Positions 47,546 to 59,599 of a stretch of 64,000 nucleotides of DNA are shown here, piece after piece; position 1 is the first letter of the stretch; each line of letters begins with the position of its first letter. The position numbers and the translations under genes are program-made. Source of the DNA: Acanthochromis polyacanthus (Eukaryota; Chordata; Actinopteri; Pomacentridae); the NCBI RefSeq assembly GCF_021347895.1, contig NC_067119.1, positions 6,274,534-6,338,533 of the forward strand. The letters run 5' to 3'. Under the pieces are notes generated by a model. The model saw only the letters and a program-made list of their open reading frames with translations, made no database searches and was not told the origin of the DNA.

Positions 47546-47689
47546 AAGTGTTAAGCTCCAGCATTAATCTAACACATCCCTTGACTGTTTACATGTGACA
47601 GTATTGCAATATTGCCAACATTTGCACTCAGAATTTATTAATAACTATTATTTATCTTATTTTATTTTCATCCTATTTTCTTCTTCTTC

Positions 47690-47840
47690 TTATTATTATT
47701 ATTATTATTATTTCTTATTTAATTTTGAATCTTATCTCATTTCATTTATTTCAGTTGTGTGAAGGGAGTTTGCAAAATAAGAATTTCATCATTCAGGGTA
47801 ACGACTGTGTTTCTGCTGTGTGTATGACAATACAGTTCTT
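47690..47840 (+). repeat. (ATT)n tract and LINE-type 3' tail
   Basis: A short ATT microsatellite (about 47689-47712) is followed by GACTGTGTTTCTGCTGTGTG and GACAATACAGTTCTTGAATC-TTGA, a tail ending in the TTGAATCTTGA motif. A second such tail is at 51835-51930. Confidence 0.55.
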
Positions 47841-48834
47841 GAATCTTGACATTCAACATTTAGAAATACAGCAGTTAATTGCTTAATTCCCTCACAGATC
47901 TCTGCTACATAACTTCAACTAAAACCTCACAGCTGTACGAGAACATCTGGCAAACACTTCCTTAACATTCCAAACCTCTTCACTGCTTCATCAACAAAGT
48001 GGTATAAACAGTAACACAATCAGCACAATGCAGTGTTCATGACCTTAACAGGATTCACTGTCAAACAGTGTCAAATAGTGTTACATATTTCAGGGCAATT
48101 CAAGATGCTCAAAGATGTGATTCTTTTAAACTGGAGACTTTCCACCACCTGCAGACATTAGTCCAGCAGCTCTTGTCTTGCCAGATCTGTTTATGTGCTC
48201 AGTTTGCTCAGAATCCATCTCTGCTTCCGTTGCTCCACTTTTCTGGCCTTCTGTTTAGTTTCATTTCAGAGTTAATTGATAGTTATTTATACTTTTATGG
48301 CATAGAATTTGTACAGTGTTTAAAAATTCTAGCTTTCGTCTTCTAAAAAACTAATTTCAGGTCGGGGCGTTTGCGTCAAATAAAACTGAGATGATGTTCA
48401 GGATGCCAGTTAGCTTTTGGTAAATGTCAGCAGTTTGAATTTCAGTGAAAATTAGTGAGAAAAAAAATAAGCAATTAACTGTAATATTGAAGATTTATTA
48501 CCTTTGTTTACAGTTTATTTGTTGATTCATCACTTTAAGAAAAAACATGCAAGGGTGCCAGAAAAAATACAGTAGAAAACAGTGGAATACTGTAACATTT
48601 ATAAACTGAAATAATGGTGAAAACAACATAAAACATCTGTAAAATAATTAGGCTTTTCGATTACTGAATGATATGAAAGTTATATACAGTTTTGGCCAAG
48701 TTTTTCATCTTAGTTTTTACAGTTAACGTGTAAATTAATACTTTTATTTAAATTTTTTAATGCTACTACTTAATTTCACTAGATACTACCTGTAATTCCT
48801 GTTTATCTGTAAACAGGAAAAATTAGCAAAATTA

Positions 48835-49380
48835 AAGCTGCAAGCAGAGTTGGACGGGTCCTCGCATCCTTTCTGGTCGGCGAATCCACGCATGTCCACC
48901 AGATGGTGCTGCGACTGAGAGTGTGTGTATTTCTATGGATGTTTCACATACAGGCTGCACAGTGGTGTTGTAATTACTGCTCTAGCCTTGCAGCAAGAAG
49001 ATCCCCGGTTCAAATCCTGGGCTGGGCCTGGGATCTTTCTGCATGGAGTTTGCATGTTCTCCATGTGCATGTGTGGGTTTTCTCTGATCACACATGTAAA
49101 ATTTCAGGCTGATTGTAGCATGTACAGGCTAGTTATAGAGCTTTTCCAATCCATCCACCAGGTGGCGCTGCGACTGAGTGTGTATTTTGGCCTATGGATG
49201 TGATCAAGACTGGTCTCTGATCACACATGTAAAGTTTCAAGCAGATCAGAGCATGTGCAGGCCAGTTTTAGAGCTTTTCCTTGCATCCAGCAGGCGGCGC
49301 TATGACTATGGCTTTATATCAGCATGTGAATGTGATCAGGGCAGGACATTGATCATACATGACTTTCAGGCATTCTGTGT
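48835..49380 (+). repeat. Three-unit tandem repeat, about 130 bp per unit, each with a CTCF-like core
   Basis: Units start near 48889, 49150 and 49282. Shared blocks are CCACCAGGTGGCGCTGCGAC, GAGTGTGTATTT, CTATGGATGTGATCA, TGATCACACATGTAAAGTTT and GCATGTGCAGGCCAGTTTTA. The CTCF-like cores are at 48896-48914, 49155-49173 and 49287-49305. Unit one is split by the SINE piece at 48958-49085. Confidence 0.8.
48958..49085 (+). mobile_element. tRNA-derived SINE-like piece inserted in repeat unit one
   Basis: CACAGTGGTGTTGTAATTAC, an A/B-box-like CGGTTCAAATCCTGG (about 49006-49020), CTGCATGGAGTTTGCATGTT and GTGGGTTTTCTC. It is the forward sense of the repeat at 41020-41235. The B-box belongs to the SINE and is not a tRNA gene. 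Confidence 0.7.
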
Positions 49381-50884
49381 TGGTTTTAAGCATTTATACT
49401 TCAATAGATCAACATTTCTCATTTATTATGACCATTTCAGTTACCCCTCAATTATCAGCGGGCAAATATTCTGCTTCATAACAAAGTTTCATAAAATTTC
49501 ACCTATTTATTTACTGTTTTGGTTTGAAGAAGAAAAAGGAGGTGGGTCTACATTCCAGAGGACTTTTATTTCAAAGGCCTGAACCGAATCTCCAAAGTAG
49601 CACCAGCAGCATCAGATAGTCACCTTCTGCAGAACACTTTCAAACTACAAAGCATCAATAAACCGATGCAAACCACCCCCAAAGCCTCCACGAAAGGGAA
49701 AAACAAGTCGAATACTTAATGTACTTTGTGTTTTTGCAGTGTAATGTGAAATAAAGCTGGGGAATTGTGAAGCAGAGATGTCTATGAGCTGCCTTTCTTT
49801 TTTTCCCCTCACATAAAACTGGTCATACTTGGGGGGAAACATGGAAATGCTGACATGCTTGGAGCTGTAAAGATGTCAGACAGCAGCTGTTTTGCGTTAT
49901 ACACTCACATATGAGGGACGATCCCGTTTTCACTTTAACCTGCCTCAGATATGTCATTCTGATGTTAGCCTTCACAATATTTTGTGTTGTGAATAAAAAC
50001 ATAAATGACTGTTTTGAGAACAAATTTCCACTTGTGGAAAAAGTAAGTGGCTTTGGTAAAAACATAAGACGAGCGATCTCTACCCTCAGACTGAGGCAAG
50101 TTCAGGTTTTAGAAAATGATGGGAATATACTGAATTCACTTCACCTGCACACATATTGCTCTTACAAAGTGTCACAAATGAGGTCTTGTGTAACAAAAGA
50201 CAGATTCAAATACCTGTTTTTGACAGATTTTTAAACATTTTTGTCAAGGATGTGAAGATGTCCAACAAAACTGGCATATAGGACGCAAAAAAACAGCTGC
50301 AGCAGTGACAGAAAAGACCACACATTTACTTTATATCATGATATAATCAATCAGACATTAGAAATCTTTGCGAACAATCTCAACTTGAGAGAAAGTTCAA
50401 CTTTGTCATTTTTCTGACACAAAACCATATTTTTAGTGTTTATATTAGATACACAGACCAAGTTTATGCATAAAGTATTTATCCAAATGTCCCAAACATT
50501 AGCCTTTGAAGCCTAAATGTTACATTATTGATGGCATCTACCAGAAAATGAATCAATCTCCTGAAGTTCAGATGACAAAATTAATTCAACTTCAGAAATC
50601 CCTCCACTGACTCTGCTCTGGCAGCTTTCCAGAAGTGTCTCAGTCGACATCTGGAACATCCCCAAGTAATGTTTAAACTGGATTTCCAAGTTAAACATTA
50701 CTGTCTTGCTAGTGTGTATAATCCAGGGGACTACACGCAAACCTAGAAGGTGCAGACGTTCAAAAAGCTGTCAAGAATTACCAGTTAAGTAAAAAAACTA
50801 AACAAAAATGACAGCATGATGAAACTCAGTGTTCCAGGTGTTCTATGACACCAAAGACAAAGTCTCAGCTTTTGAGAAATTTAC

Positions 50885-51400
50885 AAACTTAAAGGGGAAC
50901 TTCGTTTTTTTTCAACCTGGGGTCTGTTTTCATATCATTTCATACATGTGAGTGATGGAGAAATTAATTTTCGACATAGCTCCAGTATTTAGCCAGACAG
51001 GCAGCTTCACAGCTCAGCTAGCAGCTCAGCTAGCGAAAAGTATGGGGCAACTTGCCCCCCCTCCCCCCGCATCAAAGTCCACCCTAACATGCTTTTTCCC
51101 CACACTGACCGGCTCGGATAGTCTCAATGAGTGTCCCACAGCATACTAGAGACGAGAAGTGAACGAAAACCTCCACATTACTTGGCGATCGCTATTTGTT
51201 GTGGTCTGTATCCAAATCTCAGGATGCGAGAAAGCAAATCTCGTTCCGAAATCATGCGATGGCTCGCGAAATTGTGCGATAGCTTTTGGCGCGAGCTATC
51301 GGAACGAGATTTGCTTTCTAGCGTTATTTACAAATAAAATATTAGCGATTTTTTGTACTGAAAATGGCTGGAATTGACTGTAGCCTTTGTGAAATTCGGT
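50885..51400. mobile_element. Non-autonomous repeat with a strong hairpin
   Basis: It starts TTAAAGGGGAACTTCGTTTT and contains a duplicated AGCTCAGCTAGC. It then has a perfect 21-bp inverted repeat (51229-51249 with 51299-51319, core GCAAATCTCGTTCCGA) and an inner GCTCGCG/CGCGAGC pair. Its right end (about 51330-51395) is the reverse complement of the left subterminal region of the piggyBac-like MITE at 20905. Confidence 0.7.
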
Positions 51401-51733
51401 TTTCTGAAAAAATGCGATTATTTCAGTCCAGTATGGCCATTTTTAGGTTTGGGTTGTTTTTCTGTAAAACAAAGTAAGTTCAGTTTATTTTATTTTGGTT
51501 TAATTAAGCTAGGAAAGCGTATAAAGTTATTTTTAATCTGTTGAAAGTTTGCTAGCCTACATAAGCAGTAGTATTGCTAATATTACTGCTGATTTGTTTG
51601 TCAGTTAATAGTCAACTGAAGTATCTATGGTATCATTATGAACATATAAAGTAGATAAAAGCTGTGACAGGACTCTGTTGGAGAAAAATAGGAATGTTTT
51701 AACAGTCATGTTAAATGGCAAAATATTTAACTA

Positions 51734-51767
51734 CATATATATATATATATATATATCATTGTTTGAC

Positions 51768-51828
<61 letters not shown>
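51734..51828. repeat. (AT)n and (CTAT)n microsatellites
   Basis: An alternating AT tract (51734-51756) is followed by about fifteen CTAT units (51768-51828). Confidence 0.96.
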
Positions 51829-51834
51829 GCTTTT

Positions 51835-51930
51835 ATTCCTTCTTCTTCTTCTTCTTGTTTCACTGCACGTTGTACTGTGTATAATTGTGTTTGTGACAAA
51901 TAAAGGTCTTGAGATCTTGAATCTTGAAAT
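51835..51930 (+). repeat. LINE-type 3' tail
   Basis: TTCTTCTTCTTCTTGTTTCA, CTGCACGTTGTACTGTGTAT and GACAAATAAAGGTCTTGAGA, then TCTTGAATCTTGAAA. The repeated TTGAATC-type end is the usual tail of this class. Confidence 0.6.
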
Positions 51931-51989
51931 ATTTTGAGTGGATACAACACTTTTTTTTTCTTATTTCAGCTGACCTTGCAGTGTTTCCT

Positions 51990-52006
51990 CCAACAGATGG
52001 CGCTGT
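51990..52006 (+). promoter_or_regulatory. CTCF-like motif upstream of slc4a4
   Basis: CCAACAGATGGCGCTGT resembles the CTCF core, though weaker than the 49155 site. It is about 500 bp before the slc4a4 5' exon. Confidence 0.3.
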
Positions 52007-52479
52007 ATACTTGATCCACAGGAGAATTAAGTCCCTGCAAGTGTCCCATCATGAAGCTGCTGTAATCCTGGAATATGTTGCAGAACTCTGTATGACAGAA
52101 ATGCATTTTTTAGCACATAATAGAACAGCGTTCTATCTGCAGGGTGTAGATTGTAATTAAAAGACAGCAAAGCCACATAAACAAGGAATATAAAGTAGTA
52201 TATTTTGCATTTATTGTGCTGGTGAAAGCAGAAATGATTGTTGAATTCCTGAAAGCTACAGCATTTCTTCTTTACTACATATTTTATGCACTCTTTCTTT
52301 ATTTATATGCATGCATTTTATTGTTTTGTTTTTTGTTTTTACTGTGATATGGTTCTATAATTGATTTTAACTTGGATAAAAATACAATATTCCTACTCCC
52401 GTGCGTGCTTTTAGTAATGTCTAACAGTGTGGCTGCAGGCTCTGAGCCCTGCCTGGCATGGCTGCACAATGACTTTGGT

Positions 52480-52701
52480 GGAATGAAGCGCGGAGAGGAG
52501 CGTCGGTGCAGCGGAGCAGCAGTTTGACCTCCCATCGGAGGAGTGGCGTTGACAGAAGGATGGTCCAGCAGATAGAGGCGGCAGCATGCTGAGCGCTCCG
52601 TGCCACATACAACTTCACCGAGCGCTGGAAGTGGACTTCTTTACCTTCATGCCACCGCAGGGGTGACAACGCACACAAAGCCAAAGATCAACAATACAGC
52701 G
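52480..52701 (+). other. slc4a4: slc4a4 non-coding first exon (3' end defined, 5' end not)
   Basis: A GC-rich block rises abruptly from AT-rich surroundings and ends at a clean donor, ACAGCG then GTAAGT at 52702. No long plus-strand frame crosses it. The next acceptor (TTTGTCAG, ending 53301) starts the coding exon, so this is read as the 5' UTR exon. The start near 52480 is a guess from composition. Confidence 0.5.
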
Positions 52702-53373
52702 GTAAGTCATTTACTGCGTCTGTACCTTGAAGCTGCTGGCGCTTTAAACTCATTTTCTCAGGCCTTGTGTGCGCGTAAAGAGGCCAAACACACTCATTTA
52801 GTTAATTTCCCTGCAGCAGATTTATAAGTAACTGCAACATTCAGGCAAGTTTTTGGTGTTTTGCGTCGTCTTAAATGTATTTTCAGTCATTCTGGCTTCC
52901 TGGTTTTGTTGAAACTAAATTGTCACTCCATTAAACCGTGAGTTGCGCGTAAAAACGCAACTGAAGATATTTTAGTTTTGATTAAGCTTTCGTTTTGGCC
53001 AACTTGATTAGTGGTTCCTCTTCAAACTCCTGCTCCACTTCTACATATCTGGAGTCAAAGCAGCTGCACTGTATCGCTAATATTCTAGGATTTCTCACAG
53101 GATTACTACAATTACTCCATTGTTAACATGTCATGATGACATTTGCTGTGTTCTGCTGTAAATGTGATTTTGTGCCCTCGTGTGTAGTTTTCATCTGAGG
53201 TTTCACGTTGCACTTTGTAGCTCTAGAGACTGTCCTCTTCTGTCAAACACTTGTGTGAACTGAGAGCAGAGAAATCACCTTTCCTTGTGTTACTTTGTCA
53301 GGTCAAACATCCCCAGTGATCCGCTCTGCTCAGCACTATCAGTAAGGAGATTTATTACACGCAACCTGAAGAC

Positions 53374-55226
53374 ATGAGTGGCACGAAGAAGTAAGTTACT
53401 TCATTAAGCTTTACAGGAAGGCTTTTCACCCTGTGCACAGCTACTTGACCCGTAAATCAACAGTTATGTGGCTCATCTGCATGTACAAACAGCTGCTGGT
53501 GGCCAAAATGAGAAGTAATATGTATACATCAGGTGCACGTTAGGAGCTACTGTTTTGATAACAAGTGTGTGACTAGTGACAAGACACTACATAACTGGCA
53601 AAAAGGTGACATTTCACGCTTCTAATCAGTGCTGAAGTTGTAACTTTTCTGCATGTTAAGTTATTATAAAGGATAAATAACTATATTGGCTCAAAAGTGA
53701 GTCTAAATTCTGTCTGTACAGTCAAACTACAAACCGTGACAGTAACAAGCTTGTTAAAGGTCACTTTGAGTTTGAACATGTTAAAGTGTAAGCGTCAACA
53801 CATGAACAGCCATGTAATTGTTTTGCAAGGATTTTAGCCTCAGAGAAAATCAGATCTTAGTCTGATACAGTTGTGCAGAGAGTGACCCTAAACACAGCAC
53901 CTTTGTTACTCTAATGCTGAACAGCCCAAAAACACCATTCAGAAGCGTTGAATTACTTTAAGTTCCTGCACCTTAGAGGAAAATGTGCTGCTTGAATCAC
54001 TTGTGCAGTACGACCAAACGTGCATGAGTTTTTTTTTTAGTGTACTGGCAGCTCATGTTGCATCATGATTTCATGTTTCTCTGGTTGCACAAAGCCATCA
54101 CCCCACTGATAGAAAAGAAAAACATCAGCAAGTGTTTGAATGAATTAATTCATCTCAGTCCTGTGAAGTGTCCAGTAATGTTATCCTACTGGCAAGGGCT
54201 GCACAGAGGAGAAGAAACAGCTGCATGTTATAATTCATTTACTAGAAATTCAGACAGAATAGGGTCAATTTAGATCTTTTGTCATTAACACACTGGATCC
54301 CCCCCTTTCAGTACCCCAGTGTGGTGGTATTTATTGAGACAGAACAGTGAAAACTTCTGCTGTTGTTTCTCTAACAATTAAGAGGAAGAAAGTCTTGAAC
54401 TTTAAAGTCATTAATGTAAAAAAAAACCCAGTGGAGCTGCCACTTCAACAAAAGCTGCAGATATCCTTTTATTGTGCTGAGAAACCCTCTGAGCTCCAGA
54501 GAAACATGATATCTGATGGCATTTCGCTTTCATTGCATGAGGGATTTGCCTTTTTACAAACTTGATTGGAGTACAGGATACTAGATACATGACCAGGACC
54601 TTTTTATTCATATCTCATGTGGTGATTTCAGCAGATACATAAAACAGTCTGGATGCCCTCAGGCTATCTGAAGTTTGTAGTTTGTAGTCACAGCCGACCG
54701 TCGGGCTACAGAGAACGCTCTCTCCTCTCCAAACAGATAGAGAATGTAGGCGACACGCTGATTACTGCAGGTCCAACAAGGACAGAGGGAGTCTGATATG
54801 TTATCTGCGAAGTGACCGTCAGATAGCTGCTAATGTACAATGATGAGTGCAAAGTAACAGCATGTCAGCTTCTGGCTGCTTGTGCAGCTCGTAATAAGGT
54901 TGTTGGAAAGTTTAGATACTGATTATTAATACATACGGAGCTTCTAATGTAGAGTAAAGGAAAAACCCAACCTGAAATACTTTGATCTTAAATGCACAAG
55001 TGTTGGTCATGTGAATGGCAAATTTGGGTTCATTTTCCATTTTTTATGTTGCTAGTAACTGGATGAAATGCCATTATGTCTCTGTAATGTTACACCTGTG
55101 CAGGTAGAACACAATTTTATAGGTGAAAAATTAACAGTGATTACAGAGGTGACAGCAAGACACAGTTATAAGCACATTCTGAGGAACTTACAAGATGGAG
55201 GTTAAGGATGGGAAGGAAAGAAGAAG

Positions 55227-55288
<62 letters not shown>

Positions 55289-58200
55289 TTAAGGTTACTA
55301 AAATGTTGCACAATACTGTAAACAAAACACTTCTAATTTTAAAATCTCTAAAATACTAAATGTAATAAAAGTCAATCTACAGTCTTTACACATTTTGAGG
55401 CACAGTGATTGAAAGTGATCTAAAGTTAAATTTAACTTTGAAAAGTTCAGAGTTAACTGAAAACAAAATGCAGTTTTGCCAGATTTTAGGTAAACATGTA
55501 TTCATTCTGAGCAGAGTGTTTTAAACATAAGGCTTTCAATCAAAAATTTAAAGGAATACTTTTATTTTGGAACTAATGCTTCAAACAGCAGCGAGCCCAG
55601 TCAGACAAACACCAAATACTTCATTTAAAAAAAGACATAAGTTCATTTCTTGTAACTGACACCAGACTTTTCCTCCATTTCAGTTCATCACTTGCCTTGA
55701 CTGATATCTCTGTTTCTAAAGCTGAAATAATCCCTGTAAATGTGGATTAGTGGTGTTTTATGTTGTGACCGATGCTTGAAAATAGCTCCAGAAAATGTTA
55801 CCTTCAGCAGGGCTTTGCTCAGTCAAGACAAGCTGATATTTGCAGCCATGAAAAATCTACAAGTTTGATTTAATTTAATGTGATAGTCTGACATAGTTCC
55901 AATAGAGAGCATGAAACTGATGTGTTTAGAGATTCCTAGCTGGGAGTTTACATACTGAGCACATTTAAAATATACAGCCTTCATTCTCATAAACACACAA
56001 TATAATACAGACATACATAATTACAATAAAAAACATTAACTGTGATGTGTAATTAGGGAAAATATCTGCAATTAGCTGAAAATGACCACAGCTCTGGTTT
56101 GTTTTTAGCCACCCCTTAACCTTTGTTATCAAAGATTTATATGTGTAAATAATTAAATTTCAGTTGATAATATGAGCTGATTATTCAAAGACAAGATTCT
56201 TCAGTGTGTTTGTATTCGTACTGCTTAACCTGCTGCCTTATAGCACAGAGGGATTATTAAAAATGAAGCAGAGCACTCAATCAATCATTTATGGTAGCTT
56301 ATCTGTCATTGTGCAATTTAAATCGAGTAAAGAGTTTGTTAAATTGCTGAATGATGTTCCCGTTTCTTGATTACAACTTAATCTTACCAGAGGAAGGCTT
56401 ATTGGTTTTGGTCACATGTCAGAACCACAAAAGCCAAAACCAGAAACTCTGCCAACTATTTTATATAGTTTTTTTTTTCTTTCTGCGACTAAAATTACTC
56501 TCCAGATATTTGCTTTTTGGTCTGACTGTGGTTGTTGTCTGACTCTGTTAAACAGACTATAAGAAAAAAGTAAGAATTCAGGAAATATTAAATGTTACAA
56601 TCAGGGAAACTTAGTAATCTGCAGCTCAAAGAAAGTTTGAAAAGATGTGCTGTATCAGTTAGAGGTAAAAAGACTTCTGGGAAATGTAGGAAATCACTTT
56701 CTCAAGTAGAAACAGACAAAGCCTGACAGATTAAGTTAAGTCAGTGTTTTGAAATCATAGAATAACTCCTGGAAAGCACATATCGTTTGGTTGCCGTCTC
56801 CTCCTCTTATTTTAGATTTAAAGCAGACATGTGGGCTGTGAGCTCAGTCTGAGTGGAGTTTGGCCTGTTATGTCCACAGTTGTTCCATAGGTGGCAACGG
56901 AGGAAGTAGGAACAGCGGCATTAGAGGGAAAGCTGCTGAAATCCAGAGATGAAAGGCCTCAGCTTTTAGCTGCAACTAAATCATGGTTTTATTTTAAAAC
57001 TCTTTACAAGAACCAGAGCAGACGGAGACACATATCAGAGCTACAGCTTCATAAGTTGGTTTCCTGTTCAGATGCTTTTCAGTAATTTGGGTGATATAAT
57101 TAAATTAACCCAGCTTCAATTGGATCAAAAACTTTCTCCTGTAATCTTTAATGTGGCATTATGGCTTTTTACCCTCATGAAAAACTTGGACAGAAGTGGG
57201 TGTATAAGTTTAGGTGAGGGGGAAAGCTTTATTTGGAAAAGATGCACAAGATGAGCAGCCTATTTTTTTAGTATAATGTGCATGTTCAGCAGCTTGTACT
57301 AATAATCATTCTTTATTTCCTGTGTGTTGACTAGAGAGTTGCTTTACACATGCAGGTTAGCTGGCAAAAAACATCAGAAAGGATTAAAACAACTCTGACT
57401 GCACAGAAACCCGGGTTAAAAACAACATAACAGATAATCTGCAGTGGTAGATGGATAAAGTGATAAATGTATATAAATGACAGGATTATTCTTTGGTTTG
57501 ACTCAGTGAGCAGGGAGAGCATCCTGTCACTGAATCGCTTCACACTGAAATCCAGAGCAGCTGGTAGAAGACGGTCCTGCAGCTGACCTCTGACCTCTGA
57601 GCCCCTTATGACCCACTCGGCTCGTGCTGTTCAGCCCCCTGTGACTTTGAATGGATTAAATTGCCAGAGGAGTATTAATGAAGTTAGTATGACAAAAGAA
57701 CATGTCCTCAGTGAACAGGATTCTGAAGACAGAACATTAAGAAAATGGTGTCAGTGAACACTACTAAGTTTTAATGCTGCTATAAGGGCTTCAAGCAGAG
57801 CTGAAGCCTATTAAATTAATTGGCAACTATTTTGAAAAGTGACTAATCATTTTTAGTATTTTTTTTTTAAGAAAAAAAAACTAAATTCTCTGATTCCAAC
57901 TTATTAAATGTGAATATGCTTCTAGTTTCTTTCCTCTATGATGAAATGAATATCTTTGGGTTGTGGATGATGTTCATCATCTTTGATTTTGGGAAACAAT
58001 GATCGACATTTTCTCCATTTTTGGCATTTTGTAGACCAGACAGCTAATTGATTATTTCAGAAATAATTGTATCCAAAGTAAAAGTGAAAGACCGTAAAAA
58101 ATAATCATTAGTTGCAGTCCTATCTGCCAGATATGCTGTATTCATTAACTGCTCTGCCACTTATTTTAGTGATCATTTTGGTTGTTTAATGTCAGAACAC

Positions 58201-58948
58201 AGTGAAAAAGCACATAAACTATAATTATCGTATGTTTACATTTGACAAAAAAAGCAACAAATGCACCCATTTGAGAAGTTGAAATCAGAGAATGCTGTTT
58301 ATTTTTCCTTGAAGAATAATTTAAACTTATAATAGTGAAATTAGATTAGTTTAAACTAATCGATCAGTCATTTAAAAACTTATGAAGGTTTCCACTCGTG
58401 CAAAACAATAAAGATTATTATTCTGAGTGTGTTCCAAAGCAAATCATGTTGTCTCTGATCCCATTAGAGTAAAACCTGTTAAGTAGTTCTTCTGTATGTC
58501 ATGAGCGGGACGTAATAGATTTTGAAATAAAAATAATATGAGTTAGATTTAAATGATACAGTCTGAAGTTTATGTGGAGACAGCAGGGTTTTTATTTCGT
58601 TCTGCGTGGGCTCAGCTGACTGAGAATACTTAACTATTATTGTGTTTTGGTCACCTCAGATTTAAACAAAGTTCTTTTAGCTGGACTGAAACATTTTTAA
58701 TCTGTTTTCATGTTTGTTGGGATAACAGTACGGCCTGTTTGAGTGTGTGTGGAGACTTCTTGGAGAGCCGCAGAGCCTCCGACACGCTGGCCTGTTACGG
58801 GCTGCAGTGTGTTGTCACTTAAGTAAAGCCGGCGTAATCCTGTAAGGGCGGATGAGTAGACAGACATGTGATGCCCCACTTGTTTCTTAGGTGGAGGGTG
58901 GTGGAGAGGGGGGCTGGCAGGCTTTACCAACCAGATGGAGAGGCTTTG

Positions 58949-58983
<35 letters not shown>

Positions 58984-59599
58984 GGCGTGTAACTGATTAG
59001 ACGCAACATTAACTGACACTCGTTGTGATGTGGGTTTTTATAGTAAAACACAACACCTTGGTTCAGTGTCCAACAGAGCGAAGTTGAGACGGAACCAGAT
59101 CCAGACTTTGTCGGGTTCAAGCCTCAGTCAGTCGGACATGTTTTCGCCTAACTACTGCCAGTCACTCCGGCCATCACACTCAATTAGCAGACTTCCTGTC
59201 CTCTCCCTCACCCCCCTCCACCAGATTAAAGCCATTACACCATCCATACCTATCGGCTGCGCACTTTGCCCTCCTCAAGGACGACACACGTTCTCACAGC
59301 GAGGGTAGTTTGTTTACTGAAAGCCAGGTCTCACGCTGCTGTCTGGTAGGTAGTCCCAGGTAGTCAGTCCATGAGTTTTTAATGGGTGGAGATGAGCGCC
59401 ACCAGCAGCACCAGACTGAGCCCCAGTCCCAACCTACTGCAGGTGAACGAGCCCAAGCGCTATGGCTCCACGCTGTCGCTGGAGGAGAAGTGTGAGAAGT
59501 CTTTCTTCCTCTTTTACTACTACAGGATGGAGGATGAGGCGGTGCTGGACCGGGGGGCGTCCTTACTGAAGCACATCTGTGATGAGGAGGAGGTGGAGG
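53374..59599 (+). CDS. slc4a4: slc4a4 (NBCe1) 5' coding exons, partial gene
   Basis: SLC4A4 is the electrogenic sodium-bicarbonate cotransporter of the plasma membrane. Exon 2 (53302-53390) has ATG at 53374 and codes MSGTK plus two bases before GTAAGT. Exon 3 (59526-59599) begins after CTACTACAG and continues in frame: K, then [20 protein letters not shown] and EEVEG, before GTAAGT at 59600. The [12 protein letters not shown]...CDEEEVEG stretch is the hallmark N-terminus of the NBCe1-B type protein. The usual start would be the Met at 59527; the upstream exon adds six residues in frame. The following exon (YIGVHVPKSYRR region) and the membrane domain are not found before 64000. Its placement beside rufy3/grsf1 matches human 4q13.3. 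Confidence 0.85.
55227..55288. repeat. (TAGA)n microsatellite
   Basis: About fifteen uninterrupted TAGA units in slc4a4 intron 2. Confidence 0.97.
57810..58130. repeat. Copy of the MITE-like repeat seen at 5930-6360
   Basis: TCTGATTCCAACTTATTAAA, TGTGAATATGCTTCTAGTTT, CTTTCCTCTATGATGAAATG, AATATCTTTGGGTTGTGGAT and CATTTTGTAGACCAGACAGC follow the same order as in the mapk1 intron copies. It ends ATCATTAGTTGCAGTCCTAT. Confidence 0.65.
58951..58981. repeat. (GT)n microsatellite
   Basis: Fifteen GT units followed by a G run. Confidence 0.97.
59392..59525 (+). CDS. slc4a4: Possible alternative slc4a4 first coding segment, in frame with the MEDEAV exon
   Basis: An ATG at 59392 in good context (GTGGAGATGA) opens 45 codons that run without a stop into MEDEAV at 59527. 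About 38 of 44 codons end in G or C, in an AT-rich intron, which is what real coding sequence looks like here. It reads [20 protein letters not shown] and later [15 protein letters not shown]. The last part (TTTCTTCCTCTTTTACTACTACAG) also serves as the polypyrimidine tract and acceptor for the spliced form. I do not know a described isoform with this start. It could be an alternative promoter product or a conserved upstream element. Confidence 0.45.

Larger units (their letters stand above)
53391..59391 (+). other. slc4a4: slc4a4 intron 2
   Basis: This is mostly AT-rich intron. It contains a (TAGA)n microsatellite (55227-55288), a MITE-like repeat (57810-58130) and a (GT)n tract (58951-58981). 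The frames at 54040, 54347, 56891 and 58640 have no family features. Sequence becomes GC-richer from about 59060 towards the alternative coding segment. Confidence 0.6.

Noticed and set aside
49000..49025. tRNA-like B box (GGTTCAAATCC)
   Set aside because: It belongs to a SINE-like repeat also present at 41020-41235. No cloverleaf can be formed.
49911..50234. 107-codon frame between rufy3 and slc4a4
   Set aside because: AT-rich, no recognised family, no promoter-like context. I cannot support a gene.
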